A DNA stretch of 64,000 nt from Actinernus sp. WN-2022 (GCA_030867875.1 JAOWCC010001368.1:2976965-3040964), one strand, 5' to 3'; counted from the first letter of the stretch, positions 1-10,647 are shown. Made by a program: numbers and translations. The notes: generated by a model not told the origin, from the letters alone.

Positions 1-130
1 CACTAAGAGGCCGACATATGGCCTGGCTAAAGTCATTCGCAAGTTATCTTCAGGGAAATACTTGCTTCACCCTGGTCAGTGAGCATGAATTGCTCTTTAG
101 CATACAATTCAGTTTATACTATAACATGAA

Positions 131-314
131 TTAGTGTATACCACACAGGTGAATAGTGTTTTTCGCGCGCTCTGATTGGCTACTCCGGAGATGCATATCC
201 TTTACTATTCACCTCCGAGCGAAGCAGCGATCACCTCGCGCGAGTTTTTGTCCAATTGACAGATAATAAAATAACTATATTGTGCTGACTATTCACTTGT
301 GTGGTATATACTAA
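131..314. mobile_element. MITE family 1, copy 1 (184 bp, terminal inverted repeats)
   Basis: The ends are inverted repeats: the left arm TTAGTGTATACCACACAGG pairs with the right arm CTTGTGTGGTATATACTAA, and the match continues inward through GTGAATAGT/ACTATTCAC. A second copy lies in opposite orientation at 54735-54918 and shares the interior, including the CGCGCGCTCTGATTGGC-like stretch and the TCCAATTGACAGA-like stretch. There is no coding capacity, as expected for a non-autonomous DNA transposon. The superfamily is not assigned because no target duplication is clear. Confidence 0.75.
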
Positions 315-490
315 AACATTTATTTACCTCAGTTCGCGGCTCGATAAATATCCACCACACTATTCACCGACAAAGAGGTAAACAATTGTTCATTATCCTA
401 TAAATCTTATGTTTCAGCCAATCAGAGCTCAGCTTTACTATGAAATACAGTGCGGTATTTCATGGTTTTTCTATGAAATACTAGGTACTT

Positions 491-589
491 ATTGACTGAG
501 TGGGAGGGTCGGACGGGAAAATATTTGGCTCGAGGACAAATGACCGAGTCAAATATGTTCCCGTCCGGCCCGACCTAACTCAGTCAATA
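491..589. mobile_element. Foldback hairpin element, family 2
   Basis: ATTGACTGAG at the left pairs with CTCAGTCAAT at the right, and the inner arms around GGACGGGAA/TTCCCGTCC pair almost completely. The right flank, with its TCATATGACC motif and the GACGGCTTTTTC stretch near 660-675, recurs at 12840-12990, which shows that it is a dispersed repeat. Confidence 0.6.
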
Positions 590-687
590 GTTTGTTTATC
601 ATATGACCAATTTTTTTGTAGAACAAACCGCAAAACAGCAAGAAAAAATTGTGCAGGGCCGGACGGCTTTTTCCGCCCCGCTCACGC

Positions 688-1910
688 CATAATAATAATA
701 TAATAATAATAATAATAATAATTTAAATATTTATACAGGAAGCAAACCTCACCCTAAGGTGATTTTCAGGAAGGTCCTGTATTAGTGTAAAAACGTAAAA
801 ATATAAAAATGTCTATGAATCTATAAAAGGTTAAAATCTAGTAATATAAGGTATTAATTAAAAAAATAGCTATAAACATAATAACAACAATAACGTACTA
901 CTATATATAAGTAACTAGATAAGTCGTTTAAATTGATCTAGATTTAGAATGTTTCTCGTGCTCTCAGACAGCAAATTCCAGTCCTGAATGGCATGAAAAC
1001 AAAGGCGACGTTGGCCAAACGAGCTACGAGATTTAAGCTTATAGATGTCGTTCTTACTTCTGGTATTGTAGTCGTGCATGTCTCTCTTAAAAGTAAAATT
1101 AAAATCCCAGTCTATAAAACCATTTAAGCATTTAAAAACAAATAAGATACGGTGCTTTCTGCGTCTCTCTGATAAGGAATCCCAGCCAAGTTCTTCCAAG
1201 GCCTCTGAAGCAGAAGAGTGCTTGGACTTATCTAAAATTAGCTTTGCTGCTCTGTTTTGAAGAAGTTGAAGGGATTTCATTAGAGTAGTATTGCTTTTGT
1301 CTCCCCAAACAATGTCGACATAATCTAAGATTGGTAAGATCATTGTGTTGCTAAAAAGTTCTCTAACAGAAGCGGGAAGTAAGTACTTGATCCTGGTTAG
1401 TATCCCTAATCTTTGTTTAACCTTGCTGTTGGCGTAGTCGACATGGTCATTCCAGGTAAGGGTTTCATTTATGACGACGCCCAAGTACTTGAATGAATCT
1501 ACTCTATCAAGATCTTTGTCGTAGATTTGTACACTAATCGTGTCAAGGGATTTCAACCTCTGTGAACTTCCAATAAGCATAAACTTAGATTTTGCGGTGT
1601 TCAAAGTTAGCTTGTGATTGTAAAGCCACTGTGCTACGTTCTTTAGGTCTTCATTAAGCATAGACTCTAAGTCCTTAACTGAATTCGAAGAACAGTACAT
1701 GGCTGTATCGTCGGCAAATAATGTTACCGAAGTATGCCTAAGACAATTGGGCAAATCATTAATGTAAATAGAAAACAATAAGGGGCCACGGATGGAACCT
1801 TGAGGAACCCCAACAGACACTTTCCGAATACTTGATGAAACTTGTCCGATAACTGTTTGCTGACGACGATTGCTTAAGTAATGGTCCAGATAAGAACTGT
1901 AGTGCTCCAC
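688..1910 (-). mobile_element. 5'-truncated LINE (L2/jockey-like), 3' part only
   Basis: The element reads on the minus strand and ends in an (ATT)n tail at 689-722. Just before the tail is an imperfect stem containing ACAGGACCTTCCTGAAAATC, of the kind L2-type reverse transcriptases recognise. A near-identical 3' end, also followed by ATT repeats, closes the LINE fragment at 17955-18585, so both belong to one family. The 5' end breaks at about 1903-1910, where a 30-bp inverted copy of the breakpoint sequence sits at 2315-2344. Confidence 0.8.
915..1910 (-). pseudogene. Reverse transcriptase C-terminal half of a non-LTR retrotransposon
   Basis: A 331-codon open frame encodes the palm-to-thumb half of a LINE reverse transcriptase. 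Recognisable motifs in order are YLSNRRQ near the start, GVPQGS (here followed by IRGPLLFSIYINDLP), the catalytic FADD box (LFADDTAMY), the FKYLGVVI motif, and the C-terminal region with ILDYVDIVWGD and the SARN/RTRSKN-type tail. The first codon is GTG, with no start context. The endonuclease and N-terminal RT are missing, so this is a 5'-truncated copy and not a functional gene. The frame has no internal stop, which suggests a fairly young insertion. Confidence 0.85.
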
Positions 1911-2344
1911 GGCAAGGAATGTTAAAAAGTGTTAATTTTCTATTATTCTTTCTCGTAATTTCATTGGTTGATACTTATAAATTCAATAGAAACCCATCGA
2001 AATAATGATTTTCATGCGATATTTTTTTGTGGTTTGAATTTATTTTTGATCAAACTAAGTATGGTTTAATTTCGAAGAATATCGTGTGTGGGGAAAGTTC
2101 TCAAATTTGCGATTGAAAAATATTTTGTTTTCTCTATATCCGATTGGCTGGATGGTGACTTGTCTGAGTTTTCACAGAAAAGAGAGCCAATAGCATAAAA
2201 AAAAAAATTATTTTCGAGATGTAGTTTGGACTGTAGACACCTCCTAAAGCACTAAGGCATATTCAAGCAAAATCGTATGTGGGGGAGGCTCATTGCCGCA
2301 GAACAATGGATTCTACTACAGTTCTTATCTGGACCATTACTTAA
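1874..2344. repeat. 30-bp exact inverted repeat flanking 1904-2314
   Basis: Positions 2315-2344 (ACTACAGTTCTTATCTGGAC followed by CATTACTTAA) are the exact reverse complement of 1874-1903, inside the LINE reverse transcriptase. The sequence between them is AT-rich and shows no RT coding, so a simple 5' inversion of the LINE is not clearly supported. A second small LINE fragment or a foldback insertion is an alternative. Confidence 0.6.
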
Positions 2345-2773
2345 ATAAGTTTGGAACCACGCCAAACTCGTGACTTTTGTAAATGGTTTTGAAAGGAAAG
2401 CGCGCGCGGGCCGTACGGGTCATATGATAAAGAGCGGTATGTCATGGCTAGATCAAGCTAATCGAAATGCAGGAATTTTCTCGCCATTTCTTTATCAGCC
2501 AATAAGAATTCAAGAATTTTGAATACATAATTAGTCTGCAGACGCGTCCGCCAATCGAAACTTTTGTTTTACGACATATTTCGCAGTCAATCGTCCGGAA
2601 ATTACTTTGTTTTCGTGGTTGTTACTTATACGATAATATGGTTATTTCATGGTTTTCTAATTTAATACCGGCGAAAATTTCACTCGAAATTCATATTATT
2701 TTGGTATACACCTCGCCTAAAGGCTCGTCGATCGTACACAAAATAATACAAATTTCTCGTGAAATATAAAGAG

Positions 2774-2913
2774 CTTATTACACGGAAAGTTGTGTAATAC
2801 GGCTGGGTATTTTTAGGAGTCAGTTTTATTTTTTCGAGCCTGAAAGGCGAGAAAAAATAAAATTGACGAGTAAAAATTCCCAGCCGTATTACACAACTCT
2901 TCGTGTAATAAAT
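2774..2913. mobile_element. Long palindrome (foldback/MITE)
   Basis: The two arms of about 65 bp pair almost end to end: TTATTACACGGAAAGTTGTG at the left against the right arm ending in CACAACTCTTCGTGTAATAA. They meet at a short GCCTGAAAGGC centre. No ORF. Confidence 0.7.
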
Positions 2914-2991
2914 TGTTTATTATACGACAGCTAACACGAACAAAACATGTTTGTTTTCGCTTACCTTACTGCTCTGTTTGAAGAAAATCTT

Positions 2992-3066
2992 GAGAGAAGA
3001 AATCTCGAGAGAAGAAATCTCGAGAGAAGAAATCTCGAGAGAAGAAATCTCGAGAGAAGAAATCTC
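2992..3066 (+). repeat. 15-bp tandem repeat, 5 units
   Basis: Five near-identical units of GAGAGAAGAAATCTC. Each unit is itself an inverted repeat (GAGA...TCTC), so the array can fold in many registers. It drives a short spurious ORF (EEISR repeats). Confidence 0.85.
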
Positions 3067-3529
3067 TCAGCCCAATGTCGGGGGCGGGCGCGCACTGAAA
3101 AGTTTTTTTCGCGCGCTAAAAGCTGATTGGCTGTTATTCAAACAGCCCCATTTCGATTGGCTCGCGCGCTTACAAAACCTTTTAAGTGTTGAATAAACCT
3201 GTGCAAACCGGTTTGTGACCCGTGTAATACCGTCTCATATTTGCACTCGTTTTAGCCCGTATTTGCACTCGAAAACGCCAAGTCGTATAATAATCGCCCG
3301 TATTCCGTAGAAAACCATGAAATAACCAATAAATACAAGAAGATGAACCCTTTTGCAGTTAGGTTCAATGCTGTCCCATTTCAAGTCTTTCGGGAATAAT
3401 ATTCTTTGTGCGAAGTATTTCATATCAATGCTTCAAGTCCTCATTAATTATTCACGAGGTATTCAGCCAATCCAATGGTCTGATTTTAATCCCTTGAGGA
3501 CACTGGATACCTGGTCTAGTCCTCCTAGC

Positions 3530-3596
3530 AGTAACTGGAAAAGTTTCTAGTTACTGGAACAAGTTGTTCCAGTAACTGGAAATTTTTCCAGTTACT
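3530..3596. repeat. Near-perfect palindrome
   Basis: AGTAACTGGAAAA at the left pairs with TTTTCCAGTTACT at the right, and the centre is CTGGAACAAGTTGTTCCAG. The arms span the whole 67 bp. Confidence 0.7.
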
Positions 3597-3828
3597 ACGA
3601 ATAAATTATTGAAAAACATCATGGCATGCATAATTACTCTATTATGAACAAAAGGCAATTGAATAGCACTGATTGTTCAATTAACTTTGCTCTTCATAAT
3701 AACAGTGATTAAAAGAATTTGTAGCCCTATTTTCTCGATATTTTTTAGTTTTCCTTGCAAAATACTAAACTACCAGCAACTTTTATTTGTCTTTGATTCC
3801 TCCCGAATAATTAATGAGGAGTTGAAGT

Positions 3829-3966
3829 CGTTCAAAGTCCTCCAATTTCGGACTGGACGGGATTTCAAGTCCTTGCAATTAGTTCCAGTCCTCGGCTGCG
3901 CCTCGGACTGGAACAAATTGCGCGGACTTGAAATCCCCGTCCAGTCCTCATTGTCGGACTTTAAAC
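3829..3966. mobile_element. Foldback hairpin element
   Basis: Arms containing GGACTGGACGGGATTTCAAG and its inverted counterpart CTTGAAATCCCCGTCCAGTC fold around a GCTGCGC centre. The outer ends TTCAAAGTCC and GGACTTTAA also pair. Confidence 0.65.
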
Positions 3967-4295
3967 ATTACATCACCTCATGCATTAAAAGAAACAATAC
4001 ACAAGGGGATGGTCACGTGATCTGAAATGGGACAACGTTGAGCCAAGCGGTAACGGTCTATTGTACTGGATTACAACACACTGATAGGACATTTGCATGA
4101 TGAGTCACATACTACAACTACCATAATCCTTTGCGCGTTTTCTTTGTTCCTCTAATTTGGACCATTGTCTTTGTATTCTCAAAGGAGTTAAGAAATCTGA
4201 ATGAGATGCCATAATGAAAATTCCTTATTTATTAGCATACTCGGTTCTTCATGAATATATGAGAAAATAACAAAAAAGACTGAAATAATAATGGT

Positions 4296-5036
4296 ATAGA
4301 CCTTTCCCGCATTCGATCGAACAATGGCACCAAGTCGAGGTTGGGGTAGACAAATATACAGTAAATGTATGAAAATGTCTACTCCAATCTCGACTTGGTG
4401 TCAGTGTTCGTGGGCATTCAGGAGCGGAATGAGGGAAGGTCCACTATGGGCTGTTATCGCAGTTCGGCCATCTTGGATAAAACAATAGTTTTGGCCCCCG
4501 GTAGCCTCGCACTGGTTGGTTTCAGAACGAGTTTACCGGACGAAAACAAAGGTTTTTATTCTCCTGGGACTCAACATGGCCGCCGTGCGATAAAAGTCCA
4601 TTGACGGATTTAGGGTACGTTCGATTGACCGTATTCCGGAATACGAATACACAGAATGATCACTACAAATCACGTTTACTGGGATTTTTTAGCCACTGGA
4701 ATACTAAATGTATCCTGAATATCTTATATCAGCAAGCATTTGTAGCTTACAGTGCAAAATATGCCCGAACCACTGATTTCCAGAGACTATTCCATCTATT
4801 CCTATTCCTGAATACGGTCAATCGAACGCACCCTTAGTTTGTACATTTATTGTCCCAATTCAGATCAGATCAGATTCAGATTCAGATCATCAGAGGATTC
4901 AGTGCTTTGTTTCCAATTAGAGAATTTAATACATTTCGTCTTGCGATACAGAAAAACAAGACGACATTATCCAAGGGAAAAGTCAGGTTACCTGAATTGG
5001 GAAAACAAATGTAGAAGCTAAATCGGGCGGTGCTAT
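4296..5036. mobile_element. Composite foldback element, copy with a nested insertion
   Basis: The first module (4296-4447) is a hairpin with ends ATAGACCTTTCCC and GGGAAGGTCCACTAT and inner arms around ACCAAGTCGAGG. A second stretch (4450-4600) contains GGCCATCTTGG and its inverted partner. The last module runs from TTGACGGATTTA at 4601 to CTAAATCGGGC near 5025. The same order of modules occurs at 11545-11886, which lacks the nested element at 4613-4833. Confidence 0.6.
4613..4833. mobile_element. PIF/Harbinger-like MITE nested in the composite element
   Basis: The ends are GGGTACGTTCGATTGACCGT and its inverted partner ACGGTCAATCGAACGCACCC, flanked on both sides by TTA (4610-4612 and 4834-4836). 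TTA target duplications and GGG-starting ends are typical of PIF/Harbinger MITEs. The homologous module at 11691 reads straight through (GATTTATCTTGTAC), giving an empty site that supports the boundaries. Confidence 0.75.
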
Positions 5037-5049
5037 TGGAGAATAGTCC

Positions 5050-5330
5050 AGATTCGTATTCGAAAATTAGCGCTGAATACGATGACTACGGACGCATGTA
5101 TACAGGGTTAGCCTCGTTCTTAAGTTAAACAGTCGGCATAACTACCAGCGAGAAGATGGGCTATTCACAACTCTGCGTATTGTTGTAGTTTCGCGTTTTG
5201 CACCCTCTGAGACCTGCTAGTGAAACAACCATGGGGGCTGATCAAAGCCTTCTCGCTGGTATTTATGACTAACTAACCCTGAATAAACGCGTCTGTAATC
5301 ATCGTATTCAGCGGTAATTTTCGAATACCA
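5050..5330. mobile_element. Inverted-repeat element (about 280 bp)
   Basis: Imperfect terminal inverted repeats of about 40 bp: CGTATTCGAAAATTAGCGCT on the left against AGCGGTAATTTTCGAATACC on the right. An inner inverted pair is built on ACCAGCGAGAAG/CTTCTCGCTGGT. No ORF. Confidence 0.6.
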
Positions 5331-5378
5331 AACTGGTCAAAGTCACCTTGTGGATCTGTCACCTCTAAAAATAGATTT

Positions 5379-5573
5379 GTAATAGCTGTGTAATCTGAAT
5401 ATCCATGTGGGATAAGTGATCTGTAAATCTGATACAGATTGTAATAGCTGTGTAATCTGAATTATCAATGTACGATAAGTGATCTGTAAATCTGATACAG
5501 ATTGTAATAGATGTGTATTCTGAATTATCAATGTACGATAAGTGATCTGTAAATCTTATACACAGATTGTAAT
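5379..5573. repeat. 62-63 bp tandem repeat, 3 units
   Basis: Units begin with GTAATAG(C/A)TGTGTA at 5379, 5441 and 5504 and contain AAGTGATCTGTAAATCT. The third unit is slightly diverged. Confidence 0.8.
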
Positions 5574-6029
5574 TTCAACAAACAGCCTGATAGCGTAGTG
5601 GGCAAGACAGCGGAGTAGTAGTCATTAAGACAAGAGCAGCCATGAGGATGATGGTTCGAGTCACACTCTTGACACCGATTATTATTTCCGTCTTCTCCTT
5701 CACTTCTCCATGTAACTGTAATCCTTGTAGTGCAACACATGCATGAATCTTGATATACCCAATGAGAACACAGACGAATATCACTATCGAAATCACTGTT
5801 CATCTGGTGTTTCATTGGGATTCAAGATTCATACATGTGACCAAATGCAGCCCTCTGATTGACTAAAAAGCTCATGAATTATTAATGAGTTTGAGAAAAG
5901 CCACTCATTCTGTATCTATATTTACCATTAGTTCAATTTACTAACTCGTGAACTACTGATCGGGGATTAAAAACTTATTATTTGACAAAAGACAAAATAG
6001 ACAAATTTAAAGTACCTTTCTACTTGTAA

Positions 6030-6270
6030 TCCTAGAATAAGGAAACACACCTTTTACTGCGCATGCGTGGTTAAGTGCCGGTTGTTGAGCGGAAGGTCGC
6101 GGTTTCAAACTCCGGCCGCAACCAACACTCAAGGTCTTAAAATAACTGAGTAGAAGGACCTCCACGTCTTCTCGGATAAGGACGTAAAATCGTAGGACTA
6201 GTGTCCCCAATTAGCTGCAAAGCTAAATACATTGACACTTAAATAAAGTCACTTATTCTACTTCCTCTTC
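6030..6270 (+). mobile_element. tRNA-derived SINE, family A, fullest copy
   Basis: The head resembles a tRNA promoter, with an A-box-like TGGTTAAGTGCCGG and a B-box-like GGTTTCAAACTCC at about 6100-6113. The body contains TTCTCGGATAAGGACG and GTGTCCCCAATTAGCTG, and the tail ends CACTTAAATAAAGTCAC. Related pieces lie at 6975-7100, 14031-14130 and, inverted, at 30312-30380. Confidence 0.65.
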
Positions 6271-6309
6271 TACTCTTCTTCTTCCTACCACGAGAACGAA
6301 AATCCTAAG

Positions 6310-6609
6310 TTAACATTTTAATCCAGGTTTAATCGGGCTTTGAGGAACTCGGGTCTGAAAACCTCTAAATTTATAACGAGACCTGAAACAACCATGGGGG
6401 CTGATCAAAGCCAGATCCCGGCTAATCCACAGATCGATTTGGAATTTAGCGTGTTGGCGTTTGCGGAGAGAGGAAAATCAGAGAACACGGAGAAAAACAC
6501 TCGGAGCAAGGGCGAGATACCAACAAACTCAACTCACGTGCCGCGTCTGGGAATCGAACCTGGGCCACAGAGGTGAGAGGTGAAGCGCTTAATCACTGCG
6601 CCACCCCTG
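6310..6609 (-). mobile_element. tRNA-derived SINE, family B
   Basis: Read on the minus strand from 6609, the head has an A box (GTGGCGCAGTGATTAAGCG) and a B box (GGTTCGATTCC), the RNA polymerase III internal promoter of a tRNA-type SINE. The body contains CGATCTGTGGATTAGCCGG and TGATCAGCCCCCATGG. The same body recurs at 36830-36962 and 37090-37270, where it ends in TATC repeats. Confidence 0.75.
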
Positions 6610-6965
6610 TAGTACAAATGTAGGTCGAGGAGGTCGAGGATTCAAACCCCATCCGGTCCAACACTCAGGTCCCGGCCAGCCACGTCCTTGGGCAGGGACG
6701 TATAAGTCGTTGGCCTTGTCTCCTTCCTCTTCTAATCTATACGAGGAGGACGTGAAAGAACCTGTTGTGTTATTTCGAGAAAGAGCAGGGGATTGTCTCC
6801 CGACACAACAGCCATGTATTCCGAGGTACAATCACTCATGATTGAAAACTGCACGGCAGCACATTGCGCCACAATATCAGTCCGTATCACAAAAATAACC
6901 TTGTGAAGCGCATTTGAATATATTCATATAGAATTTGCGTTGTATAAATGAATATCTTTACCTTT
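6610..6965 (+). mobile_element. SINE, family C, copy 1
   Basis: The body contains GACGTGAAAGAACCTGTTGT, TTTCGAGAAAGAGCAGGGG and GTGAAGCGCATTTGAATATA. All recur in order and inverted at 38410-38760. The head near 6640 has a B-box-like GGATTCAAACCCC. The shared 3' end (ATGAATAYCTTYACC) gives the boundary. Confidence 0.65.
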
Positions 6966-6974
6966 TCTTAGTAA

Positions 6975-7100
6975 CTGAGTAGAAGATGCTGCCTTTGCGA
7001 AACAATTTCGTTCTCGAACTGCAAATGGTTGGATGATCTTCACATCTTCTCGGATAAGGACGATAAATCGTAGGCCCTCGGAGACCTCCATAGAGGGGCT
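6975..7100 (+). mobile_element. SINE family A, partial copy
   Basis: It shares ACTGAGTAGAAG and CTTCTCGGATAAGGACG with the family A copy at 6030-6270, but has an extra internal stretch and lacks the tail. Confidence 0.5.
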
Positions 7101-7251
7101 TTAAACCAGTTGAAGTTCTCCACTCACCTTTGAGTGGTAAAACAGAATATATAATAAAAACGTAGGTTACTTTTGCGTTTTTGTCATTGTCTTTAGTTTG
7201 CACCAATACGACGCTTCCCATTGGAGTCGGTTCGCGGTTCTTGAGTTATAG

Positions 7252-7332
7252 GTTGGCACAGATACCAGTGAAAAATCTGGGGTCTTCTTCTGCCTTCAAC
7301 AAGAAGCGGTCACATAACGCAGGTCGCTACAA
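7252..7332 (+). CDS. F5/8C gene exon a
   Basis: It encodes the domain start (LAQIPVKNLGSSSAFNKKRS). The acceptor is TTATAG and the donor GTAAGT, with end phase 2. Confidence 0.7.
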
Positions 7333-8577
7333 GTAAGTTCTGTGGTCGTTTTTATTTAATTTATGTCAAAGGCAGCTCTTTGACGTCGTTGTGAACCGAT
7401 GCTGGATCTAGTAATTATCTCGCACATCTCAATGTCGGACGTGTATATATTTACCCCAGATAAGTATATATACAATAAGTTATTTAATTGCATAATATTA
7501 TATAGCTTTCAGTATGCCTATAATTGCTGAGAAAAAGTGTTTCCTTTCAGTTAAAGGTCTCCGAGGCTGACTGCTTAAATCGGCTACGACATTATTTTGC
7601 TGATACTATATGATGTGGTAGCAGTTTTTACAGTTCTTGGGGGGGGGAAACCCAATTCATGCACTTATAATAGTCAGTGCGAGGTTGCAAGGGAACAATG
7701 GTAGATTCATGACAATTCCTATAGTTTTTCTGGTCTGTCTAACGAGTTCCGCGGGCGATACAATTTTGTCTTATCATGAATCATCTTATGCAAAGTTGTT
7801 ATAAAAACTTTGTTGTAATAGGACAGGTGGTGGCGCGTGGTGTGCGTCTCGGAAGGACAGAGTAATACCATGGCTACATGTCAACATGGGTGGCTTCTTC
7901 TATCTATGCACAGTTCGCATGCACGGTCTAGTGTCAGCTGGAGAGTACGTTGAACAGTTTGTCGTCCTTGTTGCGTTGGTTCAGCTGCCTTGGTTTACAC
8001 TGAGCGAGAACGGCGTGACCAAGGTACATGGTATGATTGATTTTCGTGATACTTTTGCTATTTATGTTATTCTAATTTCTTGCCCTTTACCCTGAGTACC
8101 TGCAGAAATGAGACTGACAGCTCCCAGCCCGCATCTTAAAGTAGCCAATGAAAACAAAGTAACCAATTGCTCTCCATTGTCGTGCGATCAAAGTCCAAAC
8201 AGACCTGGGCCCGCAGAGGTTTAATTTTTGCCATCTTTCTTGCCAAAATATACCACCAAAAGACAAAACATTTAACCTCTGGTTCCCAAGGTACAAGTCT
8301 CTTAAGATTAACATGACTTGTTTTTTTTTCATTCAATGTTTTAATGGAAAGTGTGATCTATCTATCTTTAAAATATTTAAAATAAAAATAGGTATAACAC
8401 TGGGATGCGTAATTTGAGTTAGATTAACATAATCTAAAACTCCTCCCTCCAACCTTTGTCAATCGTAACTCTAAACTATATATATGAGCACGTTAACACG
8501 AAAAGGGACCTATTTGGTGTTAACATGCCTGATATATATCTTAGCTATATAAGGCCGCTCCCCTTTTCTCACACCCC

Positions 8578-8618
<41 letters not shown>

Positions 8619-8837
8619 CGGACCATAATAAACCTCCCAGTTGAGCGCTTAGACTAAAGTACGCTCCTGAATGTGTGACCTTTATTTGGTGACAGGTATT
8701 TGTTAATGAAGGTAACGGAACCCATACACACCATATCGGGCAGTACACCGGAAACACCCACTGGCATCATGTACGTTTCGCTTCCCTTAAATACCATAAG
8801 TGGCCGTGTATGGCTGTCGAGGTTTATGGATACGGGT
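7252..8837 (+). CDS. F5/8 type C (discoidin) domain protein, three exons
   Basis: Three exons encode one complete discoidin fold, a cell-surface or matrix ligand-binding module. The exons are 7252-7332, 7822-8023 and 8696-8837. All junctions are GT-AG, and the donors at 7333 and 8838 are GTAAGT. Phases fit: AA|G between the first two exons and phase 0 between the second and third. Family landmarks appear in order: IPVKNLGSSSAFN and AGRY in exon 1; GAWCA, PWLHVNMGG (family consensus WLQVDLG) and LSENGVTK in exon 2; VFVNEGNGTH, HHVRF and MAVEVYGYG in exon 3. I could not find a signal peptide or an upstream exon, so the 5' end is open. The usual closing Cys after YG would come from the next exon and is not evident. 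A candidate last exon is at 13126-13313. Confidence 0.8.
7822..8023 (+). CDS. F5/8C gene exon b
   Basis: It starts after GTAATAG, completing the split AAG codon, and encodes GAWCA through NGVTK. The donor is AAG|GTACAT, phase 0. Codons 67 plus one base. Confidence 0.8.
8573..8618 (+). repeat. Poly-C followed by (CT)n microsatellite
   Basis: About 17 C residues run directly into about 14 CT units, within the intron of the F5/8C gene. A short ORF across it is an artefact. Confidence 0.9.
8696..8837 (+). CDS. F5/8C gene exon c
   Basis: The acceptor is TGGTGACAG. The exon encodes VFVNEGNGTHTHHIGQY through VEVYGYG. The donor is T|GTAAGT, phase 1. If the donor were not used, the frame would stop at 8858-8860. 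Confidence 0.8.
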
Positions 8838-8894
8838 GTAAGTATCAATTACAAAACTGATTTGGTGTTCAGTTAATCTGATGTTAAGGCCTTA

Positions 8895-9115
8895 ATATTT
8901 AGCAGGAAACAGTCACGTGCTCATATGTCACTTCAATAACCAATGAATTCATGGTTAGCAATCTTCAAAAATGCAGAGTTTAGACAGATCAACAAACGAT
9001 TGGAAGTGGAAATTAAATATCATTTACAAACACTCAGGTTTTGCAAATAACACTACCGATCTCGTACAACGGAAGTGCGTTTAAATAAATGTCAGATATG
9101 TTTTGCCGTCCAGTA
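8895..9115 (+). repeat. Dispersed repeat family T, copy 1
   Basis: It contains AAACAGTCACGTGCTCATAT, CACTTCAATAACCAATGAAT and CACTACCGATCTCGTACAA. All three recur in the same order around 45770-46470, where the first half is tandemly repeated. Confidence 0.6.
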
Positions 9116-9171
9116 CAACTACGTATTATATCCTACAAAAGGTCCATTACATGGCAATTTTGGAGCTTGTT

Positions 9172-10543
9172 GTTTGTATGTGGTATCCATTCACGAACTT
9201 GACATTCCATTGTTGTTTGTATGTGGTATCCATACACGAACTTGACATTCCATTGTTGTTTGTATGTGGTATCCATACACGAACTTGACATTCCATTGCT
9301 GTTTGTATGTGGTATCCATACACGAACTTGACATTCCATTGTTGTTTGTATGTGGTATCCATACACGAACTTGACATTCCATTGTTATTTGTATGTGGTA
9401 TCCATACACGAACTTGACATTCCATTACTGTTTGTATGTGGTATCCATACACGAACTTGACATTCCATTGTTGTTTGTATGTGGTATCCATACACGAACT
9501 TGACATTCCATTGTTGTTTGTATGTGGTATCCATACACGAACTTGACATTCCATTGCTGTTTGTATGTGGTATCCATACACGAATTTGACATTCCATTGT
9601 TGTTTGTATGTGGTATCCATACACGAACTTGACATTCCATTGCTGTTTGTATGTGGTATCCATACACGAACTTGACATTCCATTGTTTGTTTGTATGTGG
9701 TATCCATACACGAATTGACATTCCATTGCTGTTTGTATGTGGTATCCATACACGAACTTGACATTCCATTGTTGTTTGTATGTGGTATCCATACACGAAC
9801 TTGACATTCCATTGTTGTTTGTATGTGGTATCCATACACGAACTTGACATTCCATTGCTGTTTGTATGTGGTATCCATACACGAACTTGACATTCCATTG
9901 CTGTTTGTATGTGGTATCCATACACGAACTTGACATTCCATTGCTGTTTGTATGTAGTATCCATACACGAACTTGACATTCCATTGCTGTTTGTATGTGG
10001 TATCCATACACGAACTTGACATTCCATTGCTGTTTGTATGTGGTATCCATACACGAACTTGACATTCCATTGCTGTTTGTATGTGGTATCCATACACGAA
10101 CTTGACATTCCATTGCTGTTTGTATGTGGTATCCATAAACGAACTTGACATTCCATTGCTGTTTGTATGTGGTATCCATACACGAACTTGACATTCCATT
10201 GTTGTTTGTATGTGGTATCCATACACGAACTTGACATTCCATTGTTGTTTGTATGTGGTATCCATACACGAACTTGACATTCCATTGTTGTTTGTATGTG
10301 GTATCCATACACGAACTTGACATTCCATTGTTGTTTGTATGTGGTATCCATACACGAACTTGACATTCCATTGTTGTTTGTATGTGGTATCCATACACGA
10401 ACTTGACATTCCATTGCTGTTTGTATGTGGTATCCATACACGAACTTGACATTCCATTGTTGTTTGTATGTGGTATCCATACAAGAACTTGACATTCCAT
10501 TGTTGTTGGTATGTGGTATCCATACACGAACTTGACATTCCAT
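9172..10543 (+). repeat. 43-bp minisatellite, about 32 copies
   Basis: A tandem array of a 43-bp unit containing TTTGTATGTGGTATCCATAC and ACGAACTTGACATTCC. Units differ mainly at single positions, for example GTTG versus GCTG. The unit has no stop codon in any minus-strand frame. Because 43 is one more than a multiple of three, one open frame cycles through all three, which produces ORFs of up to 477 codons. These look like a by-product and not a gene. The array lies in the intron after exon c of the F5/8C gene. Confidence 0.95.
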
Positions 10544-10647
10544 GTTTATCATCGCAGATATTAAACGCAAACAACCCCACTTTGCAGCTAAAGAGATCCG
10601 TCTCATTCGTAAGTAAGACATAAACGAAACAACATACAACTGATCTA

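Noticed and set aside
1904..2314. Twin-primed inverted 5' segment of the LINE
   Set aside because: Only the 30 bp at 2315-2344 match the LINE; the rest shows no RT coding, so I could not support the full interpretation.
2951..3196. 81-codon ORF with EEISR repeats
   Set aside because: Generated by the 15-bp tandem repeat.
5379..5573. CRISPR-like array (also considered for 46060-46364 and 34603-35440)
   Set aside because: Units are contiguous tandem repeats without unique spacers, in a eukaryotic context.
9147..10639. Long minus-strand ORFs (380-477 codons) as a repeat protein gene
   Set aside because: They coincide exactly with the 43-bp minisatellite, occur in all three frames, and have no promoter, splice or domain support.
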